The translations under genes and the position numbers were made by a program. The notes under the pieces were generated by a model, which searched no databases, was not told the origin of the DNA, and saw only the letters and a list, made by a program, of their open reading frames with translations. 64,000 nucleotides of DNA from positions 2,740,887 to 2,804,886 of the forward strand of contig NC_058145.1 in assembly GCF_011075055.1 (NCBI RefSeq), written 5' to 3'. The DNA comes from Mangifera indica. Its lineage: Eukaryota > Streptophyta > Magnoliopsida > Sapindales > Anacardiaceae. Shown here piece after piece: positions 12,121-23,370 of this stretch; within the stretch, counting starts at the first letter, position 1; each line of letters starts with the position of its first letter.

Positions 12121-13980
12121 TAATATTGTTTTTATTTTTTATTTAGAATTGTAGTGAGAGAAGTCAAGTGTAAATTGGCTTTTGCTGATATTGTGCATAG
12201 TCTACGAGCCCTGACCGTGGACTAGGTTGTGAAAAAATGGATTTGTTTTTATCCTCTGAACAGTAGCACTCTTGAAATGGTCCAGTCCGGACCCAACTGG
12301 TACTTTTTTGAATTCTGCTCAATTTTGTTTGAACTAGTTGTACTGGCTAGCCTAAATTTAGGAATTGTCTTGATTTTTTTCTACTTATTTCAGTTTGAGT
12401 TGCCACAAGTAGGGCGGACAAAAGTGGAGTCAACTGAAACGATGACTTCCATGCGTTGCTTATGTTTTTAGTTGGTTTGTCCGGATCCAGACCGCATTAG
12501 TATGCATATTTTAGTTATGACAACTGCTATACCCCACCCAATATTTTATGAAATGATAAATTTTTATTACTTAAATTTAAAATAAAATTAAATTCTCACC
12601 CTCTATATAATTATGTTTATGAGTTTTGTTTAATTTTTTAAAAAATAAATATTATTATAATTAATAAATTTTATTAACACTAAATATAAATATTAAATAT
12701 TAATAAAATTTTACAAATTTAAAAATTTATTATTTAAATTCTTAAAAAATATTAAAACTCTAACAAAATTTAAAATATTTCATTTTGTTCACTTTTTTAA
12801 AAGTAATACTGTAATTTTTGAAATTATTAAGAGTATATTAAAATTTTATACATTTTAAAAATATCTTAAATTTTTTCAAGTTCTCAAAAATACTCTAAAA
12901 TTTTTTTTATTAACACTCTAACATTTTTTTTTAATATTTGAAAACAAATGAGATTCTTAATTTAATGTAGATATAGTACTCATATTACTTTTTATATATA
13001 GTTTGAATTATATTAGGTTTTAAATTAAATCAAATTAAATTGAAAATATACAGTTTGATTTAGTTTAAATTACAGTATGAACTTACTAAAATTATTCACT
13101 TTTAAATATATATTATTTAATAAAATTAATTGAATTATAGTTTTTTAAAATATAATATAAATATATAAAATAAATATGAATATATATACACACAAGTAAA
13201 AAAAATAAAAATAAATAAATAAATAAGTTATAGATCTAATTATTTATTAAAAAAATTGTTAAATATAGTTATATAAATGTATTTTAAAAAAAATTCAGTT
13301 TATAGTTTGTTTTAGTTTAAAAATTATTTAAATTATAATTTAAATATTAATTTAAATTATAATTCAAATATTAATAAAAATTAAATTATAATTTTTAAAT
13401 AATTTTATTTGATTTTATGGTTTGAATTAAATTATATAGATTTTAAGGATAATGAATTGTACAGCAGAAGCTGAGAAAAGTGTTTTATAGCTTATTTCAT
13501 AAGCTGAAATTAAATGGCACAAACAGTAAATTATTAAAAATAAAAGGGCATTTGATTTAAACTTTGTACGGTCAACTTAGCCAACCGAAAAGACAAAGGG
13601 TGTCAGTATTAGTTGGATAAACGGCATGGCTCTAACGTTAGCTTTATAGTTTTAAAATATTTTTTTAGCTTTAATAAAATAAATTAACAATTTAAAATAA
13701 ATAAAGCCTTTTTCTTTTCTTTTCTTTTCTTTTCCTAATTTTCTTTATTTTTTTATTTTAAATTTCTTATCTTATCTCTGCCATTTATTATTATTAATTC
13801 ACCTTTATTAAATTTCCAAGACGGACTTCAACCATTTTCTTAACCAAAATTTATAATTAGAGTATGACAATTAAAATATTAATTATTTATAAATTAAATT
13901 CCCCCAATAATTAATTCATATATGTATTTAATTACTATTTTTTTTATTTTTTTTTATTTTCTTCTTTATTTATTTCTTCC
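12121..13980. other. AT-rich intergenic region, no gene seen
   Basis: Low-complexity AT DNA, densest at 12540-13440. A TTTTC microsatellite lies at about 13709-13735 and an AAAT-rich run at about 13198-13226. Short open frames near 12229 have no recognisable similarity. Confidence 0.5.
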
Positions 13981-13992
13981 ACTTTTCCTGCA

Positions 13993-14000
13993 AAACCCTA
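13993..14000 (+). promoter_or_regulatory. Telobox AAACCCTA upstream of the AHL gene
   Basis: An exact AAACCCTA octamer about 460 bp before the AHL start codon, near where transcription may begin. Teloboxes are common near plant transcription starts, especially of growth-related genes. It is a single short motif, so significance is modest. Confidence 0.35.
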
Positions 14001-14458
14001 AATTCATTTCGCTTGAAAAAATTCTGTAATCTGTCAAACAATTTTTCATTTTCTTGTAACATTTTCCTTTTTTTTTAAACCGAATTTTCTGTCAATATTC
14101 AAGCTCTGTGTATTCTTTGCAATGGTGGAGATTTAAGCCACGGAACTGTAGTTTATTCTGACAATTTACTGTCTTACTGTTGTTTTAATTTTTCAGTTTC
14201 AAAAAAGTTTCTGGGTTTGTTTTAACTTAATTCAACTTGTCCAGTTTTTAATTTTTTTTCTGGGTTTGTTGTTTAGTTCATTTTCAGCATGAAGTTTCAA
14301 TTTGTTTTGTTAAATTCCGCTGCCAAATTTTTGGTTTAGTTTTTTTTTTTTTTTTCTGGTATTATTCACTGAAAAAGCTTGTACCTTTAATGCTGAGTGT
14401 TTATAGATTTTTAGAGTTTCAGAGGGTTAATTTTTTAGGGTTTTAATTTTGTGGATCT

Positions 14459-14485
14459 ATGAATGGAGGCAAAAGAGCAGAATAA
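14459..14485 (+). other. Eight-codon upstream ORF overlapping the AHL start
   Basis: The leader ends ATGAATGG: the first ATG (14459) opens an 8-codon frame ending at TAA 14483-14485, in a different frame from the AHL ATG four bases later at 14463. A scanning ribosome that uses the first ATG would miss the AHL start. This could dampen translation, or the first ATG may simply be leaky. Confidence 0.5.
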
Positions 14486-17400
14486 TTACGTAAGTTCAGG
14501 AGCTACAGTGAAGGCAGATGAAGCTCCAGATAGCTTCAGGGCGGCCCCAATCACTGAAAATACAGGCCCAGGACCACTTCCCGGGCCCACTGTTTTACCC
14601 GCCGCCGCCACGTCGGCATCACCAGTAAGTATGGTGGCGCTGGAGTCTGTCTTAGCACCGCGCTCAGCCCCTGGTTCGGGCTCAGAAACGAAAAAGAAGA
14701 GAGGGAGACCCAGAAAGTACGGTCCCGATGGGAAATTAGCCCTGACATTGTCCCCAATGCCGATTTCTTCGTCAATTCCTTTGACGGGAGACTTTTCTGC
14801 TTGGAAACGGGGTAGAGGGCGGCCGCTTGATAACATCAAGAAGTCTTATAAGTTTGAATATGAGACTCCAGGTAAAGGGATATATTTGTTTTTAAATTCT
14901 TCATATTTCAATGTTTGGAGTTATAGTAATTATGTTTATATAGATACGTTCAAGATGTCACTGTTGCATTAGAGATTCATGTTTTTGTTGCTATAACTAA
15001 GTTATGTGCAATTATTGATGTTAGGCCTGGTGGTGGTTTGGTTATGTGGGGCTGGGTGTTTGGGATTTTTGAATTTTGCAGTTGAATTTAAGATATATAT
15101 GTGGGGTTGATCTAGCAGTGGAACCATTATTCTTATTTCTACCCATATCTTGAATAGTCACTGTCAGACAGAGGAGGATTTGGTGATGCCAATGTAGAAT
15201 GAAGGAATCTTTCTCGTCTGGCTAGAACACTTTTCAGTTTTCCTTTTATGGTGGGGAAATAGTAGACTCCTGTAAAGAAACAGAGAGGGAGGGTCATTGA
15301 AGTGGTAAATACCCTTATTAGCTGATGTAACTGGGCCCAAATCTGTCTTAACCTAATAGTAGTATTCTTAGACTGGCTGACTTTGCCCAGAGATTATTGG
15401 GATTACCAATCTAATTGCAAAAGATTTGCAGTGAGACATACAAGTAAAAAGATCAGAAACTATTTCTTCATATATATATATCAGATTTGGAGCATAGTGG
15501 TCAAAGATTAGCAGGAACTTGGTGAAAACTGTCACATTTGTATTGGTCAAAGGTTGGAATAAGAACTTGGCATAATATGTCTTAGGTGGAATGGGAATCA
15601 TGGGCTCAAATACAACCTGAAAAAGGAACTTTATGTCAACTTTTCTAAAATTAAAATTGACCTTTTGATAGTGCTCATTTGAAATTTCATTCAAGTCCTA
15701 AGAATTTAAAAAAAAAAATTGTTGTGAAACAGTTATTTCTCTCGTTCTCGCACTTCAGATTTTTGTTTTGTGTTATGATCCATGCCTTGTGTCAACATTA
15801 GCGAAGATTAAACTTGAATATTGAATTGTGATGCCATCTCTCACAGAAGGGGTAGTTTTGCTGTTATATTGGCAAAGATAGTTTTAGTAAGCAACCAATT
15901 AACCATAATTAATCGGCGATTTTGAAATTTTCTTCTCTCTTCTGGGAACCTGGGCACTTTGATGAACCTTCTTCTTTTTTTTTTTTTAGCCATCTTTGAA
16001 GTTGAATGAGTGGGCAGGTTAAATTGATTTATGATTGGTATTCATCAAAGGCATAATCATGCAACTGCAAAGCTGTAATGTCTCTCTCTGGTTATACTGA
16101 TTTCTTAAAAAATGTTACTGTGTAGGGGATAAGATTGCATACTTTGTTGGTGCAAACTTCACGCCCCATATACTCACTGTTAATACTGGCGAGGTAAGCC
16201 TTTTAATAGTCGCAATATATAACTTGGTACAATTTGTCTGGTTGAATTTTCGCTCTAGTTGTTCTATCTTGTTTGATTGTTCTTTTACAGTATTTAACCT
16301 CAATGTTGAACTTGTTCTTGGTTTGCAATTATGTTACTAAAAATTGAATTTAGCTGAATGAGGATTAAAAATCCATTTTGTGTTTTTATAAGCATAAAAT
16401 TACAGGTTGTTTGGTTTGTCTGTGACCAAGCCACATGTCCCAGGTATAATCACAGCTACAACATTATTCATATTGGTGTGAGGACCACATTATTAACCTC
16501 TTGTTCCAGTTTTGACTAGGAAAGAAATAAAAGCAAGAAGCATTATCTAGATCAAACAAGTTTCTCATTTTTACTGTCCAGTGAAATAGTTAGCTGAAGA
16601 AGAATGACTCTTTGTATCTCTTTTCACCAAAATAATGGAAGAAGCCAGAAAAATTATGTCTGGTTCCACTTGTTAGACCAGCAGAAAAAATAAATAATTT
16701 GAGTGGACACAAGTGTTTTATTTTTGATATCTCTCAAACTTGTGTTTTTATCATTATGTATTTTCTCTGTTTGTAGGTTTTAGGGGGGAAATGTGTTATG
16801 AATGACTTTTCTTGCATCCTTTCCAATGTTTAGTGATTGATTTTTCACCTTTTGTGCATTTTTAACATGCCTTGTGGTTGATACAGGATATTCAGATGAA
16901 GATCATGTCATTTTCTCAACAAGGAGCTCGTGCTATCTGCATTCTCTCTGCAAATGGTACAATTTCAAATGTTACCCTTCGCCAGCCTACATCTTCTGGG
17001 GGTACTCTAACATACGAGGTGTGCCCCTTCATGCTTTTCTAATATAATTTTCGTATAAGTGTATTGCTGACAGTATTCGAGGAAGATATATATTTTTTTT
17101 ATACAGATTTGAGAATGCCCTTTGTTTAAATTTTCATTCTAAAAATGTCTCCAGAAACAATTTGGTATTTTATTTATTACATTGACTTCAGTTTTGGGAG
17201 TTGATTACTTGTGTATGTCTGTAATTACTGTGTCTAAGCAATGTTTTGAAGCATACTAAAAGCAAATCATTTTCTGTTCATTGAATATATAAGCAAGCCA
17301 TGTGCACATTCTTTTCTGTTTCTTGATAGTAAACAACACATTTTAACAAAATCGAACGAGGTTTAAGTTGTAACATAAAGGTAAGAGGAAGTTGGGATGG

Positions 17401-18391
17401 AATTTAGATGTGAATAGAATTTTAAATTTTTCTCAAAAAACAGCCATGAATTAAGCTATCTCTTCAGCACATCTATCCCTGTCATGGTGGTTCATAATGT
17501 TTTTGATTTCTTTATTTGGTGAGCTTTTCCAGTTTCATGGACTTTCTCATTGATTTGAATGGAACAATTAGAGCTATGTCTAAGAATATCATTGACAAAA
17601 TCTCTAGATGCAACCCTGTGTTTCCATGGAATACCAGCATCCATGTATCTATAATCTACTTTAATATCTGTAGTTGATCATCTCTCAAAGTCTAATAGAT
17701 GGACTTGTGGTTGCCCACTCTATCTTTTCTTACATTGTTGTCTCCCTCACATTTCTTCGTTCAACTTCTCAACCTGGATAAGATCAAATTTTATTCTTCC
17801 CTCATGTGCCACTTAAAACTTCTTTTTCAGGGTCGATTTGAGATACTTACCTTGTCTGGTTCATTTATGCCTACTGAGAATGGAGGAACAAAAGGCAGAT
17901 CTGGTGGAATGAGCGTCTCTTTGGCTGGCCCAGATGGTCGTGTTGTGGGTGGAGGACTTGCCGGGCTGCTGATAGCAGCTGGCCCTGTGCAGGTAGTAGA
18001 ATTTTCATTTTCTTTTTTGAAAAACTTAAATCATGTTTAGGCTTTTGCTACTTTTAAGTGGTCAGTTTTCAAATACTTCCTTTCTAAATTGTTTTGATTT
18101 CAACAGGTTGTCATCGGCAGTTTTCTGCCTGGTCATCAGCAGGAGCAGAAGCACAAGAAGCAAAGAACCGAGCCTGCACCAGTTGTAACCTCCCCTATTC
18201 CGATGACTATCACTACTCTACCTGCAGAAGAATTAAAGGGTTTTGTTACATCTTCATCCTTCCTTGGAGACAATTCATCTTCTTTGAACCCCATGCAGGG
18301 GCTCAAGAACTCAGCTGCTGACAATAAAACACCTTCACCTGGTGAAGAATCAAAAGGGCCCAGCCAATTGAACTGTGAGGTTTCATGTTGA
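14463..18391 (+). CDS. AT-hook motif nuclear-localized (AHL) protein, two AT-hooks plus PPC domain, AHL3/AHL4 type
   Basis: Five exons: 14463-14871, 16126-16193, 16887-17018, 17831-17992 and 18107-18391, giving 351 residues with all phases consistent. AHL proteins bind the minor groove of AT-rich DNA and oligomerise through the PPC (DUF296) domain to regulate chromatin and transcription. The N-terminus is Ala/Pro-rich. The first AT-hook is R80-G-R-P83 within KKKRGRPRKYGPDG, which also looks like a nuclear localisation signal. The second is R118-G-R-P121. The PPC domain runs from about 149 (TPHILTVNTGE) to 266 and contains the family hallmark GRFEIL at 204-209. The tail (267-351) is Ser/Pro-rich. 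Two hooks with one PPC make this a type II AHL. The AHL3/AHL4 label rests mainly on synteny; in Arabidopsis those two proteins act together to set xylem boundaries. The first intron is 1254 nt. Confidence 0.94.
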
Positions 18392-19524
18392 TCATGTGGA
18401 GACTCTGTGTTGTCTGTACCTTCAAAATTTTTTTTTGTATTGGTAAACACAACAGCATTTAGGTTCTCGCAAACTCCTCCAAAATCAAATAAACCCAGAT
18501 GGCCATATATTAAGGGCAAAGCAGGGTTTATTGTGATGTTGGTTTTAACGCAGAATTGTACTCTCATTAGGCTGAGGTAGGACTTTTAATTATTAGGATC
18601 CCTGTGTCTGTGGTTGTTGTCATTCTGTATTTTCTAATGTTGTGTTATTGGTGTAGCCTTTTTAATCTGTCAAACTGGTGTGCCATTAATCCCATTGGGT
18701 ACTTTTTTGTATCATTAAGATTGAATTTAAGTTGGTGTTTTGAATCTTTTGATGGTGAAGACGCAGTTGAAACCAGAGACGTATAACTTGAAGCATAACA
18801 AATAGTTTTGTGCATGCATGAAAATCACTCTGCAACCAAACCCAGAACAGTTTCCTCTGATAAATTGTTTATTGTCCTTCTGCCAACAGCCAACTTTTCT
18901 TGTAAGCAAGTATAGATTGTCACTGAAAAGTAACATTGAAAAAGTGAAGAAAGTAGTAGCATGTAGTCATATTGAAGAAGCTTTATACTGTTAAGAATTA
19001 AAAAAGAAAGGTCAACAAGAAAAGCATCAATGGCTGCTTTCAAACTTGCCTTTTTCCTCCATTTATTCCACTTGTTGCTTAGATGACCTTATCATTGTGA
19101 CAGGTAGAGAGATTCCAAGTCGATTTCAGAACTCTATGCGTAACAAATTTAATCTTTTTTTTTTTTTCCAATTGTTCAAAAACAAAGCATGCCACAAAAG
19201 TCATATGTTTTACACGTTAACTGCCACCCAAGTAAAAAATTAAGCAGTGGGCAAAGAGCGATTACCCAGAAAGTTTTTTGAAACTACAACGCATTTTATT
19301 TGAAATAAGACATCTTATATTATTTTCTTGTAAAGTAATTCAAGTATTTCTTTTTTAATTTAATTATTAAAGACTGTAAAATTAAGCAAAAGTGCTTTCT
19401 GGTTGTATGAAAATGCTCTCAAACACCTCAGAATACCCAAAAAACTGACATTTTAGACCATCAATTCTGAGAAGTTGCTCAGTAAAGCATCCTGAAAACC
19501 TCTTATATATACAAAAAGTCTGAA
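18392..19524. other. AHL 3' flank and spacer, no gene seen
   Basis: The first few hundred bases are probably AHL 3' UTR. Small open frames near 18604 and 19046 lack family features and are probably chance. A T-tract sits at 19157-19168. Confidence 0.45.
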
Positions 19525-19672
19525 ACATACACAAGTTTGAATACATAATTGAATACATTAATAACGTGTCATCATATAATTGAATTATTTTAAATTAAGG
19601 ATAAAGTTATATATAATCATATGATAATACTCATTTACGTATTCAATTGTATACTCAAAACTGTGTGTCACA
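19525..19672. repeat. Palindromic repeat family A copy
   Basis: Left arm with TTGAATACATAATTGAATAC and CGTGTCATCATATAATTG; right arm with TCATATGATAATACTCATTT and TTCAATTGTATACTCAAA. The two arms are complementary around an AT-rich centre. No coding capacity. Confidence 0.55.
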
Positions 19673-19737
19673 TTGCTTTGAACAAAATAAAGTCTTTCAT
19701 GTTGGTCAAGCCTAATACAGTAAGAAAAGAATCTATG

Positions 19738-20196
19738 TTACACTAAACAAGAAGTCCTGAGCAATTCAGCCTTCCATCCGCTATTGATTTTGTGAATAAA
19801 CTCTTCAATTCGTCTCCTAAACTCATCATCTTCCTTGTCACCATCTGCAAAACTGCTACTTTCTTCTTCTTCCTCATCATCATCAGGCTCTTGTTCTCCC
19901 TCCACATTCAACTCTTCCTCAACACACACAACCCTTTTAACATTCTCATCAGAAAAACGCATGCAGTAATTAGTTTCTTTTACTTGAACACCATTAGCAG
20001 ATGTATTTGCCACCACTGGAACACAGCTTTCTCTTCCTTGTTCAAAGCTGGAGCTGGGTTTGGACCCCATGAGGATGATGACAATGATCAAATTGCAACA
20101 ACAGAAGACGAAAAGAGAGTTGGAAGTTGCTTGACTTACCAATTCCAACACTGAATCGAACATTGTTTGTGACAACCACAAAGGCAAGAGTGTCAA
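19738..20196 (-). CDS. Small acidic membrane protein with DUF761-like C-terminus
   Basis: A single-exon frame of 152 residues. A hydrophobic segment at about 27-43 (LFVFCCCNLIIVIIL) suggests a membrane anchor. A polar middle is followed by an acidic tract (about 103-127, rich in D/E) and a tail EFRRRIEEFIHKINSGWKAE that resembles the DUF761 motif of plant 'cotton-fibre-like' proteins, whose function is unknown. A TATA-like run on the minus strand (about 20254-20263) lies about 60 nt before the ATG at 20196, which supports that start; M12 at 20163 is the alternative. It is transcribed convergently with the AHL gene. Confidence 0.75.
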   Translation of the reverse strand: MTLLPLWLSQTMFDSVLELVSQATSNSLFVFCCCNLIIVIILMGSKPSSSFEQGRESCVPVVANTSANGVQVKETNYCMRFSDENVKRVVCVEEELNVEGEQEPDDDEEEEESSSFADGDKEDDEFRRRIEEFIHKINSGWKAELLRTSCLV

Positions 20197-20253
20197 GAAA
20201 TGAAAAGATTGCAGTAGAATGTTAATGGCGGCAAGAGGGTTCTGTTATTTGCT

Positions 20254-20263
20254 GTATATAAAT
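20254..20263 (-). promoter_or_regulatory. TATA box of the DUF761-like gene
   Basis: The minus strand reads TTATATA here, about 60 nt upstream of the ATG at 20196. That places a transcription start about 30 nt before the ATG. It is preceded by an A/T tract (20266-20278 on the plus strand). Confidence 0.5.
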
Positions 20264-20279
20264 GGAAAAAAAAAAAAAC

Positions 20280-20714
20280 GTACACTGGAAGCTTTTTGTA
20301 GCAGAAGTTAATGGGTAAAGAAGATCATGTGTGGTGTGAAAGCTAGAAAGATGACATAATTTACTTTTTTGTTTAATGAAAATTTGTCTGCAAACGCCAT
20401 AGGGGAAGCTTCTTGACAGCCAGGATGTGGGGCTTTTTCTTCATTAACTATTCAAAGGTCTTTTTAAGTTTATCTAAAACTAGCTCACAAACATACAAAA
20501 CAAATATAGAGTGTTTATTAGATGTAGCTGCATGGGCGGCTTCTTCGTCTTTACTAATGGAAAGAGGTCATAAGGAAGTCATTATCAATACCAAGGGTAG
20601 ATCTGCTTCTCAGTATCTACACTTGTTAGAATCAAATGACAACTTTGTGTGTGAAGAGGGAAGGAAGTTATCACTCTTCCTTTTGCTAAGGTTATAAAAT
20701 AATATATGTTATGG
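20280..20714. other. Spacer between the DUF761-like gene and the LTR
   Basis: A frame near 20413-20697 could encode 94 residues but has no recognisable domain and no supporting promoter or splice pattern. I regard it as non-coding. Confidence 0.35.
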
Positions 20715-20718
20715 ATAC

Positions 20719-22103
20719 TGTGTTTTAAAACAAGAAAACACATATATTTGTAAACATCATGGTGGGTGTATTTCATCATTAATATCCGATTATTTCTTTA
20801 CCGTATTTATCATTCAACCTAAATTTAGAGAATTATAACAATAATTAAGATAGGATAAAATTCTATCACAATCTTAATTTGAATTTCAAATTAGATGACA
20901 AAGCTTTCAGTTAATCTAACTTAATCCTACCAAATCTCGCATACAGCATAGCAACTCAAGATTATTACACTAAGGGCACAAAATTTATTAAAACATATTT
21001 AAGATTCATAGACTTTTCCAAGGCTCTAAATTCTCCATTTGAAATCCAAACCGAATTTAACTTAGGCAATCTTCATACCTCTAGAGTTTATTAATTTCTT
21101 TTGTGTGTGACTCATAAACTCTTCACTAAGTTGGTAGTGATCAGATTCTTATTGAGTTTTTACTTGGCTTCTGTTTGGACACAGACTAAAATTGGTTTCT
21201 AGCAAAACATTATGACCATCCGATTAGTAAAAGTCAACATCTGACTTCTTTCAACCTATCAGTGATCATTTACTCGTACAATTCAATCATTTCTTCGTAT
21301 GATATCTCTTCGAGGTAGAAGAATAGATTAAGAGTCTCCCTTAACACTCTCCAAATTACATAAATTGACTTTTATTAATGACCAAATAATATTGAATCGA
21401 ATATTAATTCAATTCTACTATAACCATAGATTTAATCAATAATTGACATTCATCAGAGGCCCTAACTGAGATATCAGTTCTCGTGTTCAATAGTGACAAA
21501 TCATCTATTAATCCACTACAGTCTTCATACAGATTTTGATAAAACCACTCACCACCTTTATAGCAATCTTATGACCGAACTACGTTGGGTTGGTGTCAAA
21601 CCATATCGATCTTTGTATAAGACAGTCTGGTGCCCTTAAGTCTAAGGATCACATGTACCTTCGTTTACTAAAAGAATATTTTTCATAGATATTGAAACAA
21701 TCATCCATATGAAACTTCTTAGCAGGTCAATCCAGTGGACAAGTCTATAACGCGCATTCATGTGTTGTATCAAGTCATCAACAGACAACTTTGACATATG
21801 AGAACTATCATTATATTTTGATGAAGTTATTCAACGCTATAATAACTCTATTACTATTATCCATGTCTTTTATCATGGTAATATCAGAGTTACGAATATT
21901 TAAAAAACAACCACCTAATATGTATACAGGATTCTCACGATGAGATATCGAACACTGATACTCTTGTCACGATTCGACTATTTTTAGAATAATTATATAT
22001 TTAATAATATATAAATAATATAAATATCATTTTTATTAGTTAAATTCTAAAAATTATATTAAACATTAATTGTGACGATTGACTATAGAATATTACCCCA
22101 ACA
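20719..22103 (-). mobile_element. Probable solo LTR (Copia-like) in minus orientation
   Basis: Read on the minus strand the segment opens TGTTGGGGTAATATTC and closes TTTTAAAACACA, so it has the TG...CA ends of an LTR. On the plus strand it is bounded by ATAC at 20715-20718 and ATAC at 22104-22107, a plausible 4-bp target duplication. The 1385 bp between have more balanced composition than the flanks and no long ORF, as expected of an LTR without internal domain. No primer-binding site, gag or pol is adjacent. The right end is better supported than the left. Confidence 0.5.
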
Positions 22104-22301
22104 ATACCCCGCATGGTGCCTTCTCTCTCTCTTATTTCACTTCTGTGGCATCACTCCAGTCCCCCATTTCTATGTTGTTTAACAATTCCTTCTTTTATTT
22201 TTCTCTCTTTCATCTAAAAATTACTATATATTGATTTAATGCAAATTAAGATCATTGATCATTTTTCAAACATGACACTATCTTGCTTTTGTTGTCATCA
22301 A

Positions 22302-22690
22302 TAATTTTGAAATCGGATCAGATGTCAATATGGTAAAAAGAATGATCTGATCCAACCAGTGATCAGATCAATTAATTGTTTAAAAATAATATTTAAAATA
22401 ATTTTGTATAATTTATCTTTAAATATATAATATAAATGATTTTATTGTCAAAATAAATTTAGTTTGATGATATACATGTTCAAAATTGATAAATGAGATT
22501 TTGAATATAAGTCTTAATAATAATTTTTTTTAAATAATCTTTTAATATTGATCAAGTTAAACTCAATTTTAACTTATTCAATTGTTCGAATTGTCTTATT
22601 CAACTTGATGTAATTTGATCTAACTCAAAAATTATTTTCAAATGAACCAAAAGTGACGGTTTAACTGATCAGACCGGCCGATCTTAGTGC
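22302..22690 (+). repeat. Dispersed repeat family D, copy 1
   Basis: Opens AAATCGGATCAGATG and closes ACTGATCAGACCGGCCGATC. The same blocks (for example AATAAATTTAGTTTGATGAT and AAATGAGATTTTGAATATAA) recur in reverse orientation at 38223-38600. It has imperfect inverted ends and no ORF. Confidence 0.55.
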
Positions 22691-22812
22691 CAATTATCTA
22701 CTTGTTTCAGAGTAAGCTGAAAAACAAATCAGAAAACTTTGCAATATATGTGGGAATTGTGATAAAATGTTTTCAAATTGACCTAAACTATAATTCATAT
22801 TAAAGACTTGAG

Positions 22813-22926
22813 CAATGCTATGTGCATATAATTTTGAATACATAATTGGATACTTAAATAATATATCATCATATGATTTAAATAACCAATCGTGTACTTA
22901 AAATTGTATGCACATAATTTTATTGT
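22813..22926. repeat. Palindromic repeat family A, short copy
   Basis: Starts CAATGCTATGTGCATATAAT and ends ATTGTATGCACATAATTTTA, an inverted pair of ends. The middle is shortened relative to other copies and holds ATATATCATCATATGATTTA. Confidence 0.6.
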
Positions 22927-23370
22927 AAAAACTCAACCATGCCCGAATTTTTATGGGTCGTGTAAAGTTAATGGTTCGTATCGACAATTGCCGGATCTGT
23001 GCATCCATGGGAAATAATTTAGCACTAAATAATAGGAGAGAGCCTATATGATCCTAATGCTAAACAAAAGATTTAACTGTTGACTTCAAATGAAAGCAAA
23101 TTGTGATAAACTCATAGCATCATTGCTCAACATAACATTGAGACAAGTTATGCTTTTCATACATACTCAATCAGGAAATGCAAAAACTATCAAATGCTAA
23201 ATCCAGAGCAGCAAACATGTGAGTAATTAGGATTAATTAACTAGAATAACTTAAAACAAACTAGTTTTCACTTTAAGAAAGTGAACACCACAATCATCAT
23301 GGCATAAAAGATTACAAAGGCCAAAAGAATCAAAAACCCTCCCAAGGGCTACAACAATGAGAAACTCTTA
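22927..23370. other. Spacer and probable EBP2 3' UTR
   Basis: No gene is visible. The 100-150 bases before 23371 are probably the 3' UTR of the EBP2 gene on the minus strand. Confidence 0.4.

Noticed and set aside
14486..14839. 117-codon open frame on the minus strand
   Set aside because: Antisense to AHL exon 1, caused by its GC-rich Ala/Pro codons.
15368..15694. 108-codon minus-strand frame in the first AHL intron
   Set aside because: AT-rich intron sequence with no domain and no splice context.
18136..18567. 143-codon open frame on the minus strand
   Set aside because: Antisense to the last AHL exon and its 3' UTR, with no family features.
20413..20697. 94-codon plus-strand frame
   Set aside because: No recognisable domain, no promoter or splice support, and it sits next to a probable LTR.
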